Positions 18,680 to 27,867 of a stretch of DNA of 64,000 bases are shown here, piece by piece; positions within the stretch are counted from its first letter, which is position 1, and each line of letters opens with the position of its first letter. The notes beneath the pieces were generated by a model that had not been told where the DNA came from, made no database searches, and was given only the letters and a program-made list of their open reading frames with translations. Location: positions 1,939,501-2,003,500 of the forward strand of contig NZ_CP014796.1 of NCBI RefSeq assembly GCF_001969385.1, written 5' to 3'. Source of the DNA: Salipiger profundus. GTDB lineage: Bacteria; Pseudomonadota; Alphaproteobacteria; Rhodobacterales; Rhodobacteraceae. The translations under genes and the position numbers were made by a program.

Positions 18680-20200
18680 TCATTCCGCGGCGTCCTGCAC
18701 CGCCCCGAACTCCTCGGGGAACAGTGTCAGCGCCGACATGACGGGGTAGGGCGTGAAGCCGCCGAGCGCGCAGAGCGAGCCGTCCTGCATGGTCTCGCAG
18801 AGATCGGTCAGCAGCGGGATCGCCGCCGCGTCGCCCGCCGCGATCCGGTCCAGCGTCTCGACGCCGCGCACCGCGCCGATCCGGCAGGGCGTGCACTTGC
18901 CGCAGCTCTCCACCGCGCAGAATTCCATCGCGAAGCGCGCCATGCCGAGCATGTCCGCCGTGTCGTCGAAGACCACCAGCCCGGCGTGGCCGATCAGCCC
19001 CCCGGCGCCGTCGAATTCCTCGTAGCCGAAGGGGGTGTCGAACTGCCCCGGTCCCATGTAGGCACCGAGGGGGCCGCCAACCTGCACCGCCTTCACCGGC
19101 CGCCCCGAGGCGGTGCCGCCGCCGAGATCCTCGACGATCTGCCCCAGCGGCATGCCGAAGGCGGTCTCGAACAGCCCGCCGTGTTTCACGTTCCCGGCGA
19201 TCTGCAGCGGGATCGTGCCCTTCGACCGGCCGAGCCCGAAGTTGGCGTAGTGCTCGGCGCCCTTCTCGAAGATCACCGGCACGGTGGCGAGCGAGATCAC
19301 GTTGTTGACCACCGTGGGCTTGCCGAAGGCGCCCTCGAGCGCCGGCAGCGGCGGCTTGGCGCGCACCACGCCGCGCTTGCCCTCGAGCGAGTTCAGCAGC
19401 GAGGTCTCCTCGCCGCAGACGTAGGCCCCTGCGCCCACGCGCACCTCCATGTCGAAGCCGCGCCCCGAGCCCAGAACGTCAGGCCCCAGAACGCCTGCCC
19501 GCCGGGCCAGCTCGATGGCGCGGGTCATCACCGCGATGGCGTCGGGATACTCCGAGCGCAGATAGACATAGCCCTGCGTTGCGCCGACACCGAGGCCGGC
19601 GATCGCCATGCCCTCGATCAGGCAGAAGGGGTCGCCCTCCATGATCATCCGGTCGGCAAAGGTGCCGCTGTCGCCTTCGTCGGCGTTGCAGACGATGTAT
19701 TTCCGGTCGGCATGGGCCAGCCGCACCGTGTCCCACTTGATGCCGGTCGGGAACCCCGCACCGCCGCGCCCGCGCAGGCCCGAGTACTTGACCTCGTCGA
19801 TGATCTGCTCGCCGCTCATGGCGATCGCCCGGCGCAGCCCCGCGAGTCCGCCGTGCGCCTCGTAGTCGGCAAGCGACAGCGGGTCGATCACGCCGCAGCG
19901 GGCAAAGGTCAGCCGCGTCTGGCGCTTCATCCAGTCAAGCGCGTCGACCGGGCCGAGCGCCTTTTCGTGGCCTTCCTCGAAGAGCGCGCCCACGTCGCCG
20001 GGGGTCATCGGGCCGAAGCCGATGCGGCCGGCCTCGGTCTCGACCTCGACCAGCGGCTCGAGCCAGATCATGCCACGGGTGCCGTTGCGGGCGATCTCGA
20101 TCTCGACCCCGCGCCGTTCGGCCTCGGCACGGATCGCGGTGACGACCTCTTCGGCGCCAAGCGCCTTTGCGGCGCTGTCCATGGGAACCCAGATCTTCAC
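18680..20200 (-). CDS. fdsB: NAD-dependent formate dehydrogenase beta subunit (FMN, NAD and Fe-S)
   Basis: A 506-residue NuoF-like flavoprotein. An N-terminal thioredoxin-like region (about 1-110) is followed by the FMN/NAD site (GLRGRGGAGFPTG; later GAGAYVCGEETSLLNSLEG) and a C-terminal [4Fe-4S] site (ESCGKCTPCRIG ... CALGG). It receives electrons from FdsA and reduces NAD. The start is GTG at 20200, forming a GTGA overlap with the fdsG stop; the upstream residues in the same frame read through fdsG and are not part of the protein. Confidence 0.95.
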   Translation of the reverse strand: MKIWVPMDSAAKALGAEEVVTAIRAEAERRGVEIEIARNGTRGMIWLEPLVEVETEAGRIGFGPMTPGDVGALFEEGHEKALGPVDALDWMKRQTRLTFARCGVIDPLSLADYEAHGGLAGLRRAIAMSGEQIIDEVKYSGLRGRGGAGFPTGIKWDTVRLAHADRKYIVCNADEGDSGTFADRMIMEGDPFCLIEGMAIAGLGVGATQGYVYLRSEYPDAIAVMTRAIELARRAGVLGPDVLGSGRGFDMEVRVGAGAYVCGEETSLLNSLEGKRGVVRAKPPLPALEGAFGKPTVVNNVISLATVPVIFEKGAEHYANFGLGRSKGTIPLQIAGNVKHGGLFETAFGMPLGQIVEDLGGGTASGRPVKAVQVGGPLGAYMGPGQFDTPFGYEEFDGAGGLIGHAGLVVFDDTADMLGMARFAMEFCAVESCGKCTPCRIGAVRGVETLDRIAAGDAAAIPLLTDLCETMQDGSLCALGGFTPYPVMSALTLFPEEFGAVQDAAE

Positions 20201-20664
20201 GCCACGCCCTCCAGCTCGGTCGAGAGCCGTGCGGCGTCGGCGCGGCCGATGAGCCGTCCGTTGATCATCGCGGCAGGGGCGCAGGCGCAGAGCCCGAGGC
20301 AATAGACCGGCTCGACGGTCACGCGGCCGTCCGGCGTGGTGCCGCCCCAGTCCAGCCCGAGCTGGTCCAGCACCGCCTGCGACAGGGCATTCGCACCCAT
20401 CGACTGGCAGGCCTCGGCCCGGCAGATCCTAAGCACGTGGCGCCCGGCCGGCGCCTTGCGGAAATCGTGGTAGAAGGACATCACGCCGTGCACCTCGGCG
20501 GTGGTCAGGTTCAGGCTGCTGGCGATCAGCGGCAGCGCCTCTTCGGGGACGTGATCATAGGCCGCCTGGATGGCGTGCAGGATGGGCAACAGGGGCCCCT
20601 CGCGATGCGTTTCCGCGTCGATGAGCGCCTGGATGTCGTCGGCCGTCGGGTGCGAGTGGCGCAT
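20197..20664 (-). CDS. fdsG: NAD-dependent formate dehydrogenase gamma subunit ([2Fe-2S])
   Basis: A 155-residue NuoE-like subunit. An N-terminal helical domain (ILHAIQAAYDHVPEEAL) leads to a thioredoxin-like [2Fe-2S] domain with cysteines in CRAEACQ and CLGLCACAP. It relays electrons within the diaphorase half with FdsB. It is the first structural gene of the operon; the start has GGGAGGAG upstream. A perfect LysR-type palindrome lies 77 bases upstream, so LysR-activated expression is likely. Confidence 0.95.
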   Translation of the reverse strand: MRHSHPTADDIQALIDAETHREGPLLPILHAIQAAYDHVPEEALPLIASSLNLTTAEVHGVMSFYHDFRKAPAGRHVLRICRAEACQSMGANALSQAVLDQLGLDWGGTTPDGRVTVEPVYCLGLCACAPAAMINGRLIGRADAARLSTELEGVA

Positions 20665-20740
20665 GCGGGCTTCTCCTCCCTTGAAGTTGCCCGTTTGTGC
20701 CAGATCGGCGATTGCTCATTCAATATCGTTGTTCCGTCAA

Positions 20741-20761
20741 TTGATAGGAATATCCTATCAA
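20741..20761 (-). promoter_or_regulatory. LysR-type operator (T-N11-A palindrome) upstream of fdsG
   Basis: A perfect inverted repeat with 9-base arms TTGATAGGA and TCCTATCAA around three bases. Its core TAGG-N5-CCTA fits the T-N11-A rule for LysR-family sites. It overlaps the last four bases of the LysR gene and precedes fdsG on the same strand. Binding by the adjacent LysR protein, with formate or a related ligand, is inferred. Confidence 0.7.
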
Positions 20762-21648
20762 GAGAGCGGGCGCGTCAGCCCCTCCGCCTCGCCGAGAAGC
20801 GCTTGCAGAACGGGGGTATAGGGCTCCTGGTGCGGGGCGATGAGGCCCACAGCCGGCGCCGCGCCGCGTTCCGCCAGCGGCACGACGGCCAGCGGCTTTC
20901 CCTCGCACAGGAAGCGGGCCAGGTCGGTGGGCAGGATCGTCACCCAGTCGCCGTGCAGGACATTGGACACCAGCACCACGGTCGAACTCGATTCGATCAG
21001 CGCCGTGGGGGCCACCCCGGCCTCCATGAACTGGCGGTTTATGATCCGCCGGTTCTGCATGTCCGGGGTCAGCAGGCAGAGCCGCGCGTCGCCGAGCGCA
21101 TCCCAGCTGAGCGGGCCGCCCTGCGCCAGTGGATGCTCGGGGCGACAGACCAGCGTGTAGGCTTCGCGGTAGAGCGGGCGCGTGGTGACCCTGCCGAGCG
21201 GCTCGTTGTCGAGATACGAGATGCCGGCGTCGATCTCGAGGTCGTCGAGCATCGACAGAATCTCCGCGGACGCGCGCGAGAGCACCGTGAAGCTGACATT
21301 CGGATGCCGGGCGGTGAAGCCGGTGACCAGTCGCGAGGCCCATGTCAGCGCAGTGGGGATCACCGCCAGCCGCAGGTGACCGGCAAGCCCCTCGCGCGAG
21401 GCGCGCATCTCCTCGCGCAGGCGGCGCGTGTCACCAACGATCTGCCGGGCCCTTATCAGGGCCCTCTGGCCCTCGGGCGTGAGCCCCCCAAACCGAGACC
21501 CGCGACTGACGAGCTTTACTCCAAGTTGTTCTTCAAGCTGCCGAATCCCGGCCGAAAGGCTGGGCTGGGTGATGCCGAGACTCTCGGCCGCGCGCCCGAA
21601 ATGGCGCTCGCGTGCCAGCGCGATGAGCATCTCAAGCTTGGCGATCAT
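20758..21648 (-). CDS. LysR-family regulator, probable activator of the fds operon
   Basis: A 296-residue LTTR. Residues 1-60 are the winged helix (LIALARERHFGRAAESLGITQPSLSAGIRQLEEQLG). The effector domain follows (about 90-290). It precedes fdsG on the same strand, and a perfect LysR palindrome sits at their junction; in Cupriavidus a LysR protein (FdsR) controls fds genes, so the same role is likely. The ATG at 21648 begins the conserved domain; a GTG at 21657 is an alternative, and neither has a clear ribosome site. The mrp operon lies divergently upstream. Confidence 0.85.
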   Translation of the reverse strand: MIAKLEMLIALARERHFGRAAESLGITQPSLSAGIRQLEEQLGVKLVSRGSRFGGLTPEGQRALIRARQIVGDTRRLREEMRASREGLAGHLRLAVIPTALTWASRLVTGFTARHPNVSFTVLSRASAEILSMLDDLEIDAGISYLDNEPLGRVTTRPLYREAYTLVCRPEHPLAQGGPLSWDALGDARLCLLTPDMQNRRIINRQFMEAGVAPTALIESSSTVVLVSNVLHGDWVTILPTDLARFLCEGKPLAVVPLAERGAAPAVGLIAPHQEPYTPVLQALLGEAEGLTRPLS

Positions 21649-21773
21649 GGGAGGCACCGAAAAAAATCATGGAAAATCGATAGCAGGACTCGCGCGCGTA
21701 TAACAATAAGAGCGGCCTTCCTTGTCCGGGGCCGAAGCGGCATTCGCGGGGCAGGTTTTCCGCTCGCGAAACA

Positions 21774-21801
21774 TTGAAAATCTCTGCAAAAATCATACTA
21801 A
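21774..21801 (+). promoter_or_regulatory. Candidate mrp operon promoter
   Basis: TTGAAA (21774-21779), a 16-base spacer and TACTAA (21796-21801) lie in an A/T-rich pocket 77 bases before mrpA. The match is fair, and nothing else in the 230-base divergent gap with the LysR gene looks better. Confidence 0.35.
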
Positions 21802-21878
21802 ATTGCTTACAACGAAAACTGGAAACCTCCGCGATGGCCCCGACAAGAGGCGCCAGCGGACAGGACGAAGGAACAGGG

Positions 21879-24767
21879 ATGGTTTCAGCCAGCGGACTTC
21901 TGCCCGTCATGGTTCTGTTGCCCTTTATCGGTGCCTTGGCGCCGGGGCTGATGATCCGCGCGGGGCGCAACGCATGCGCGACCTTTGCCGCAGTGCCGAC
22001 GATCCTGGCGCTCGTGTTCCTTGGCGTGATGGCGCCCGACGTGATGGCCGGCAACACCGTCACCGCGCAGTTTTCCTGGCTGCCGCAGCTCGGGCTGAAC
22101 GCCAATTTCTTCCTCGACGGTCTGGGGCTGCTGTTCGCCGGCATGATCCTCGGCGTCGGGCTGCTCGTGATCATCTATGCCCGGTTCTACCTGTCGGGTG
22201 ACGATCCGATGGGGCAGTTCTTCACCTACCTGCTGCTGTTCCAGGGCGCGATGCTGGGCATCGTGGTGTCGGACAACATCCTGCTGTTGCTGGTCTTCTG
22301 GGAGCTGACCTCGCTCTCGTCGTTCCTGCTGATCGGCTACTGGAAGCACCTGCCCGAGGGCCGACAGGGCGCGCGGATGGCGCTTGCCGTGACCGGGGCA
22401 GGGGGGCTTGCGATGATCGCGGGGATGCTGATCCTCGGCAATATCGCCGGCAGCTACGATCTTTCGGTGATCCTGCAGCATGGCGACGAGATCCGCGCCT
22501 CGGATCACTACCTCACCGCGCTGATCCTGATCCTGCTGGGGGCCTTCGCCAAGTCGGCGCAGTTCCCGTTCCACTTCTGGCTGCCACACGCGATGGCGGC
22601 GCCGACACCGGTGTCGGCCTACCTGCACTCGGCGACGATGGTGAAGGCGGGTGTCTTCCTGATGGCCCGCATGTGGCCGGTGCTGGCGGGCACCGAGGCG
22701 TGGTTCTACATCGTATCGACCGTGGGCCTCATCACCATGGTGATCGGCGCGCTGATCGCGCTGTTCAAGGACGACCTGAAGGCGCTGCTGGCCTATTCGA
22801 CGGTCAGTCACCTTGGCCTGCTGACCATGCTGCTCGGTCTCGGGACCAGGCTCGCGGCGGTGGTGGCGGTGTTTCACATCATCAACCACCTGACCTTCAA
22901 GGCGGCGCTCTTCATGTCGGCTGGTATCGTCGACCACGAGGCCCACACCCGCGACATCAAACGGCTCGGCGGGCTCGCGAGCCTGATGCCCGCGACGGCG
23001 ACCATCGCCGTGGTGGCGGCGCTGTCGATGGCGGGTATCCCGCCGCTCAACGGCTTCATGTCCAAGGAGATGATGCTCGAGGAAGTCGCCCACGCCGACT
23101 GGTTCGGGGGCGAATGGCCGATCATCATCCTCGCCACCGTGGGGGCGCTGTTCTCGGTCGCCTATTCCTTCCGCTTCATCGGCCACACGTTCTTCGGGCC
23201 GGTTCGCGACGACTACCCGCATCACCCGCATGATCCGCCGGTCGGCATGCTCATCTCGCCGGCGCTGCTGACGGTGATGGTGGTGGCCATCGGCCTCGCG
23301 CCGGGGCTTCTGGCCGAGCCGATCGTTCGCGTCGCGAGCGCCGCAGTGATCGGCGGAGAGCTGCCCGAGTTCCACCTCAAGCTGTGGCACGGCGTGACCC
23401 CGGCGCTCTTCATGTCGATCGTCGCCGTTCTGGGCGGGGCGCTGTTCCTTTGGCAGCACAAGCGGCTCGACCGTGCCTGGATCGCGACGCCGCGGCCCGA
23501 GGCCAAGCCGATCTTCGACGGGCTGGTGAGCCGCGTGGCGCTGGGTTCGCGCCGGCTGACCGAGGTCGCGCACAATGGCGCCATCAGCCGCTACCTTGCC
23601 ATCTTCACCGCCGCGACGATCCTGCTGGGGCTTGCCGCCTACCGGGGCGGCGGGCTGGCGGCGCCGACGCGCGAGATGCTGCCCGTGCCGCCGCTCGTCG
23701 GCATCGGCTTCGTGCTGCTGGTCGTCGCCACGGGCGCAACCGTGCTGATCCACCGCAACCGCTTCCTCGCGCTGATCCTGACCAGCGTCGTGGGCCTGAT
23801 GGTCTCTTTCGGCTTCGTCTACCTGTCGGCGCCCGACCTCGCGCTTACGCAGATCACCGTCGACACGGTTACCGTCATGCTGATGCTGCTGGCACTGCAC
23901 TTCCTGCCCAAGGAAACCCCGCGCGAAAGCCCGATGGGCCTGCGGATCCGCGACGGGATCGTGGCGCTGGGCGCGGGCGCGGGCGTCGCGGCGCTGTCCT
24001 TCACCTTCCTGCTGCGCGACGTGAGCACGATCTCCGACTACCACCTCGAGAACTCCTACAAGGGCGGTGGCGGCACCAACGTGGTCAACGTGATCCTCGT
24101 CGACTTCCGGGGTTACGACACCTACGGCGAGATCATCGTTCTGGGCATCGCCGGCCTCACGCTTTTCGCGCTGATGGAGGCGCTTCTGAACGGGCCTGCC
24201 TCGCGCCGGCTGCGCAACTTCACCTTCCCGCCCGACCGCTCGCGCGACCGGCACCCGCTGATGATGGTGATCGCGACGCGGGTGATGATGCCGATCGCGG
24301 CGATGGTGGGGGTCTACATCTTCATCCGGGGCCACAACCTGCCGGGCGGCGGCTTCGTCGCGGGGCTGGTGATCTCGATCGCGCTGCTCATGCAGTACAT
24401 GGCCTCGGGCTTCGCCTGGGCACAGGAGCGCAAGCGCTTTGCCTATCACGCGATGATCGGCTGGGGCGTGGTGATCGCCGGGCTGACCGGCGCCGGGGCG
24501 TGGCTCGCCGGCGAGCCGTTCCTCACCAGTGCGTTCGGCTACTTCAAGGTGCCGCCCTTCGAGGAATTCGAGCTGGCAACCGCGTCGCTCTTCGACTTCG
24601 GCGTCTTCCTGACCGTGCTCGGGGCGGTGATGCTCATGCTCTACAGCCTGTCACGGCTGGCCCGCTACGCCGGGGAAACCGTCAACGAGGAGCCCATGGA
24701 TTACGACCCGTCCCGCCGCGTGGAAGTCGCGCGGATCGAGGAACAGGAAAAGAAGGACGAGGCCTGA
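21879..24767 (+). CDS. mrpA: Mrp cation/proton antiporter subunit A fused to subunit B (MrpAB)
   Basis: A 962-residue membrane protein. Residues 1-760 are the NuoL/MrpA-like subunit (LVFWELTSLSSFLLIGYW; STVSHLGLLTMLLGLG; ending in extra A-specific helices with LALTQITVDTVTVMLMLLAL). The last 190 residues (from about RHPLMMVIATRVMMPIAAMV) are the MrpB domain with the RGHNLPGGGFVAGL motif. The fusion is the usual form in six-gene (group 2) Mrp operons. The start at 21879 has GAAGGAA upstream; earlier in-frame starts add a stretch the family lacks. The complex exchanges Na+ or K+ for H+ and is used in salt and alkaline tolerance. Confidence 0.93.
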   Translation: MVSASGLLPVMVLLPFIGALAPGLMIRAGRNACATFAAVPTILALVFLGVMAPDVMAGNTVTAQFSWLPQLGLNANFFLDGLGLLFAGMILGVGLLVIIYARFYLSGDDPMGQFFTYLLLFQGAMLGIVVSDNILLLLVFWELTSLSSFLLIGYWKHLPEGRQGARMALAVTGAGGLAMIAGMLILGNIAGSYDLSVILQHGDEIRASDHYLTALILILLGAFAKSAQFPFHFWLPHAMAAPTPVSAYLHSATMVKAGVFLMARMWPVLAGTEAWFYIVSTVGLITMVIGALIALFKDDLKALLAYSTVSHLGLLTMLLGLGTRLAAVVAVFHIINHLTFKAALFMSAGIVDHEAHTRDIKRLGGLASLMPATATIAVVAALSMAGIPPLNGFMSKEMMLEEVAHADWFGGEWPIIILATVGALFSVAYSFRFIGHTFFGPVRDDYPHHPHDPPVGMLISPALLTVMVVAIGLAPGLLAEPIVRVASAAVIGGELPEFHLKLWHGVTPALFMSIVAVLGGALFLWQHKRLDRAWIATPRPEAKPIFDGLVSRVALGSRRLTEVAHNGAISRYLAIFTAATILLGLAAYRGGGLAAPTREMLPVPPLVGIGFVLLVVATGATVLIHRNRFLALILTSVVGLMVSFGFVYLSAPDLALTQITVDTVTVMLMLLALHFLPKETPRESPMGLRIRDGIVALGAGAGVAALSFTFLLRDVSTISDYHLENSYKGGGGTNVVNVILVDFRGYDTYGEIIVLGIAGLTLFALMEALLNGPASRRLRNFTFPPDRSRDRHPLMMVIATRVMMPIAAMVGVYIFIRGHNLPGGGFVAGLVISIALLMQYMASGFAWAQERKRFAYHAMIGWGVVIAGLTGAGAWLAGEPFLTSAFGYFKVPPFEEFELATASLFDFGVFLTVLGAVMLMLYSLSRLARYAGETVNEEPMDYDPSRRVEVARIEEQEKKDEA

Positions 24768-24768
24768 C

Positions 24769-25116
24769 ATGGAACTTGTGGTAGCTCTTTCCATCGGGGT
24801 GCTGACCGCCGCCGGGACCTACCTGGTCCTGCGCCTGCGGGCGTTCCCGGTCATCGTCGGGCTGACGCTTCTGTCCTACGCGACCAACGTCTTCGTCTTC
24901 TCGTCGGGGCGGCTGGCCGTGGGCGTCCCGCCGGTGCTCAACGACAGCGCGTCGACCTATACCGACCCGCTGCCGCAGGCGCTGGTGCTGACCGCCATCG
25001 TGATCTCGTTCGGGATGACGGCGGTGCTGGTGCTGATCGCGCTCGGGGCGTTCCTCGAGTCGGGAGACGATCAGGTCAACGTCGAGGACAAGACGACCGG
25101 GGAGGGCGACGCGTGA
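24769..25116 (+). CDS. mrpC: Mrp antiporter subunit C
   Basis: A 115-residue NuoK-like protein with three membrane segments and the conserved LLSYATNVFVFSSGRL and DPLPQALVLTAIVISFGMTA stretches. It starts one base after mrpA and its stop overlaps the GTG of mrpD. It is a membrane subunit of the antiporter. Confidence 0.93.
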   Translation: MELVVALSIGVLTAAGTYLVLRLRAFPVIVGLTLLSYATNVFVFSSGRLAVGVPPVLNDSASTYTDPLPQALVLTAIVISFGMTAVLVLIALGAFLESGDDQVNVEDKTTGEGDA

Positions 25117-26696
25117 ACCACTGGATCATCGCCCCCGTCGTGCTGCCGGCCATGCTGGCGCCGATCCTTGCGTATGTCATGCGGTTCGACATCCCGCTGC
25201 AGCGCGCCGCCTCGATCACCGGTGCGGTCCTGCTGACCGTCATCGCGGCCGGGCTGTTCATGCTGACCGCCGACGGCAGCGTCGAGGTCTACCGTCTCGG
25301 CGACTGGCCCGCGCCCTTCGGCATCGTGCTGGTGCTCGACCGGCTGTCGGCGATGCTGGTTCTGCTGACCGCGGTGCTGGGGCTCGTGGTGCTGGTGCAC
25401 GCCTCGGCAACGGGCTGGGACCGAAGCGGCCGTCATTTCCATGCGCTGATGCACTTCCAGATCATGGGGATCAGCGGTGCCTTCCTGACCGGCGACGCCT
25501 TCAACCTCTTCGTGCTGTTCGAGATCCTGCTGATCGCCTCCTACGGGCTGGCGATCCACGGCGGCGGCAAGGCCAGACTGAAGGCCGGCCTGCAATACGT
25601 CATCATGAACCTCGCCGGCTCTTCGCTGTTCCTGATCGCGCTCGGCACGATCTACGCCACCACCGGCACGCTCAACATCGCCGACCTCTCCGAAAAGGTC
25701 CGCGAGATCCCTGTCGAGGATGCAGCACTGGTGCGCGTGGCGGCGATGCTGATGATGATCGTCTTCGCGGTGAAGGCGGCGCTCTTCCCGGTTCAGTTCT
25801 GGCTGCCCGGCACCTATGCGAGCGCCCCCGCTCCGGTCGCGGCACTCTTCGCGATCATGACCAAGGTCGGTGCCTACGCGATCCTGCGGATGCACACGGT
25901 GGTCTTCGGGCCCGATGCCGCGGCGATCGGGGCGCTTTCCGGCGACTGGCTGAAGCCCGCGGCGCTCATTACCGTCGCGATCGGCGCTTTCGGCGTCATC
26001 GGGGCGCGCCGGCTGCTGCCGCTCGTGTCCTTCGCAACGCTCAACTCGACCGGGACGCTGATGCTGGCCATCGCCGCCTTCACGCCCTACGCCGCCGAGG
26101 CCGGCCTCTACTACCTCGTGCATTCGACGCTTGCGACGGCGGCGCTGTTCCTTGTCGCGGACCTGGTGCTCGCCCGGCGCGCTGGCGGAGACGCGCTGGC
26201 CGCCGCACCCGCGACGCAACAGAACGGGCTGCTCGCGGCGCTGTTCTTCATGGCGGCTATCGCCATCGCGGGGATGCCACCGCTGTCGGGCTTCCTCGGC
26301 AAGCTGTTGGTGCTCGATGCGCTGCGCGTTGCGGAATACACCCCGCTGATCTGGACCGTGGTTCTCGCCGGATCGCTGCTTGTCATCGTGGGCTTCGTGC
26401 GCGCCGGCAGCCAGCTGTTCTGGAAGTCGACCTCGGTCGATCCTGCGCCCAAGGCCGAGGCCGGGCTCGCCCCCGACCCCGCGCTCGCTCCGGCGGCGCC
26501 CACCGATCGTCTCGGCCCGCTGCAGGTCGCGCCGACCATGGTGCTGCTCGCGGGGCTGGCAGCCCTGACGATCTTTGCCGGTCCGATCTCGCGCCACATG
26601 AACGCCACGGCCAGCCAGCTTTTCGATCCGAGCGCCTACATCGAGGCGGTGCTCGTCGACCAGCCGATGACCAAGGACCTCGAGGAGCACCACTGA
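25113..26696 (+). CDS. mrpD: Mrp antiporter subunit D
   Basis: A 527-residue NuoN/NuoM-like proton-channel subunit with about 14 membrane segments. Conserved features include DAFNLFVLFEILLIASYGL, AALFPVQFWLPGTYASAP and GMPPLSGFLGKLLVLDAL. The start is GTG at 25113, overlapping the mrpC stop by 4 bases. A soluble Pro/Ala-rich loop (about residues 445-470) precedes the last helix. Confidence 0.94.
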   Translation: MNHWIIAPVVLPAMLAPILAYVMRFDIPLQRAASITGAVLLTVIAAGLFMLTADGSVEVYRLGDWPAPFGIVLVLDRLSAMLVLLTAVLGLVVLVHASATGWDRSGRHFHALMHFQIMGISGAFLTGDAFNLFVLFEILLIASYGLAIHGGGKARLKAGLQYVIMNLAGSSLFLIALGTIYATTGTLNIADLSEKVREIPVEDAALVRVAAMLMMIVFAVKAALFPVQFWLPGTYASAPAPVAALFAIMTKVGAYAILRMHTVVFGPDAAAIGALSGDWLKPAALITVAIGAFGVIGARRLLPLVSFATLNSTGTLMLAIAAFTPYAAEAGLYYLVHSTLATAALFLVADLVLARRAGGDALAAAPATQQNGLLAALFFMAAIAIAGMPPLSGFLGKLLVLDALRVAEYTPLIWTVVLAGSLLVIVGFVRAGSQLFWKSTSVDPAPKAEAGLAPDPALAPAAPTDRLGPLQVAPTMVLLAGLAALTIFAGPISRHMNATASQLFDPSAYIEAVLVDQPMTKDLEEHH

Positions 26697-26699
26697 GCC

Positions 26700-27191
26700 A
26701 TGCTGAGACGCCTGCTTCCACACCCGATCCTCAGCGTCACGCTCACCATCGTCTGGCTGGCGCTGGTCAACACCGTGACGCTCGGCAACCTGTTTCTCGG
26801 TGCGGTGCTCGGGGTGATCATCCCCTACATGACCGCGCCCTACTGGCCGAACCGGCCGAAGGTCGGCGCGCCGCTGCGGGCGGCGGAATATGCGCTGATC
26901 GTGCTCTGGGACATCATCGTCGCGAACGTCGTCGTGGCGGGCATCGTGCTTTTCAAACCCAGGAGCCGGATCCACTCGCAATGGGTCGTCGTGCCGCTCG
27001 AGCTGACGTCGCCCGAGGCGATCACCGTGCTGGCCGGCACGATCACCATGACCCCCGGCACCGTGTCGGCGACGCTGTCCGCCGATGGCGCCGCGATCCT
27101 CGTGCACTGCCTGCACACCGATGACCCGGACGGGGTGCGGGACGAGATCAAGTCCCGTTACGAGCGCCGCTTGATGGAGATTTTCAAATGA
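26700..27191 (+). CDS. mrpE: Mrp antiporter subunit E
   Basis: A 163-residue protein: two N-terminal membrane segments (residues 12-45), a third near 65-85, then a cytoplasmic domain with LTSPEAITVLAGTITMTPGT, the MrpE signature. It starts 3 bases after mrpD and overlaps mrpF by 4 bases. MrpE supports assembly of the complex. Confidence 0.93.
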   Translation: MLRRLLPHPILSVTLTIVWLALVNTVTLGNLFLGAVLGVIIPYMTAPYWPNRPKVGAPLRAAEYALIVLWDIIVANVVVAGIVLFKPRSRIHSQWVVVPLELTSPEAITVLAGTITMTPGTVSATLSADGAAILVHCLHTDDPDGVRDEIKSRYERRLMEIFK

Positions 27192-27457
27192 TCACATACG
27201 CGCTGATCTTTGCCTTCGGCTGCTTCGGCTTCGGGCTGCTGGTGACGCTCTGGCGGCTGCTCGCGGGGCCGTCGCCGGCGGACCGGATCCTTGCGCTGGA
27301 CACGATGGTCATCAACTTCATCGCGCTGCTGATCCTCTACGGCGTGTGGCGGGGGACCGCGATCTACTTCGAGGCCTCGATGCTGATCGCGATGGTCGGC
27401 TTCGTTTCGACCGTTGCCTTCTGCCGCTTCATCCTGCGCGGCGACATCATCGAATAA
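27188..27457 (+). CDS. mrpF: Mrp antiporter subunit F
   Basis: An 89-residue protein with three membrane segments and the conserved GPSPADRILALDTM motif (about residues 32-45). The ATG overlaps the mrpE stop. Normal length for MrpF. Confidence 0.93.
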   Translation: MITYALIFAFGCFGFGLLVTLWRLLAGPSPADRILALDTMVINFIALLILYGVWRGTAIYFEASMLIAMVGFVSTVAFCRFILRGDIIE

Positions 27458-27469
27458 GGAGGGACCGAG

Positions 27470-27856
27470 ATGGAACAAGAGCTGACGATGCTTCCCGAAC
27501 TCCTGGTCTCGGCCTTTCTCGTGATCGGCGGCATCTTCGGACTGGTGGGCGCGATCGGCATGATCCGCCTGCCGGACCTGATGCAGCGCCTGCACGCTCC
27601 GACCAAGGCGACGACGCTCGGGGTAGGGGGGGCCCTGATCGGGTCGATGCTCTATTTCAACATGATCGAGGGCGAGATTTCCTTTCACGAGCTGCTGATA
27701 ACGCTGTTCCTGTTCCTCACGGCTCCGATCACGGCGAACTTCATCGCCAAGACCTACATGCAGGCGTTCGTGCGCAATAGCGACCTGCCGGAGACAGGCC
27801 GCCGATACGGTTGGGCGGTCTACGACGATCCGCCGAACGAGGACAACATCAACTGA
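27470..27856 (+). CDS. mrpG: Mrp antiporter subunit G
   Basis: A 128-residue protein with three membrane segments and the MrpG signature GAIGMIRLPDLMQRLHAPTKA (split here: GMIRLPDLMQRLHAPTKA is the core). It has AAGGAGG upstream and is the last gene of the operon, converging on the SixA gene with a 11-base gap. Confidence 0.93.
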   Translation: MEQELTMLPELLVSAFLVIGGIFGLVGAIGMIRLPDLMQRLHAPTKATTLGVGGALIGSMLYFNMIEGEISFHELLITLFLFLTAPITANFIAKTYMQAFVRNSDLPETGRRYGWAVYDDPPNEDNIN

Positions 27857-27867
27857 AGACGACGCGC

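Noticed and set aside
17507..20305. Very long open frame on the plus strand, antisense to fdsA/fdsB
   Set aside because: It mirrors the codon pattern of well-recognised genes on the other strand, has no ribosome site and no family resemblance; it results from high G+C content. The same holds for long antisense frames over mrp, yidC, glnD and the peptidase gene.
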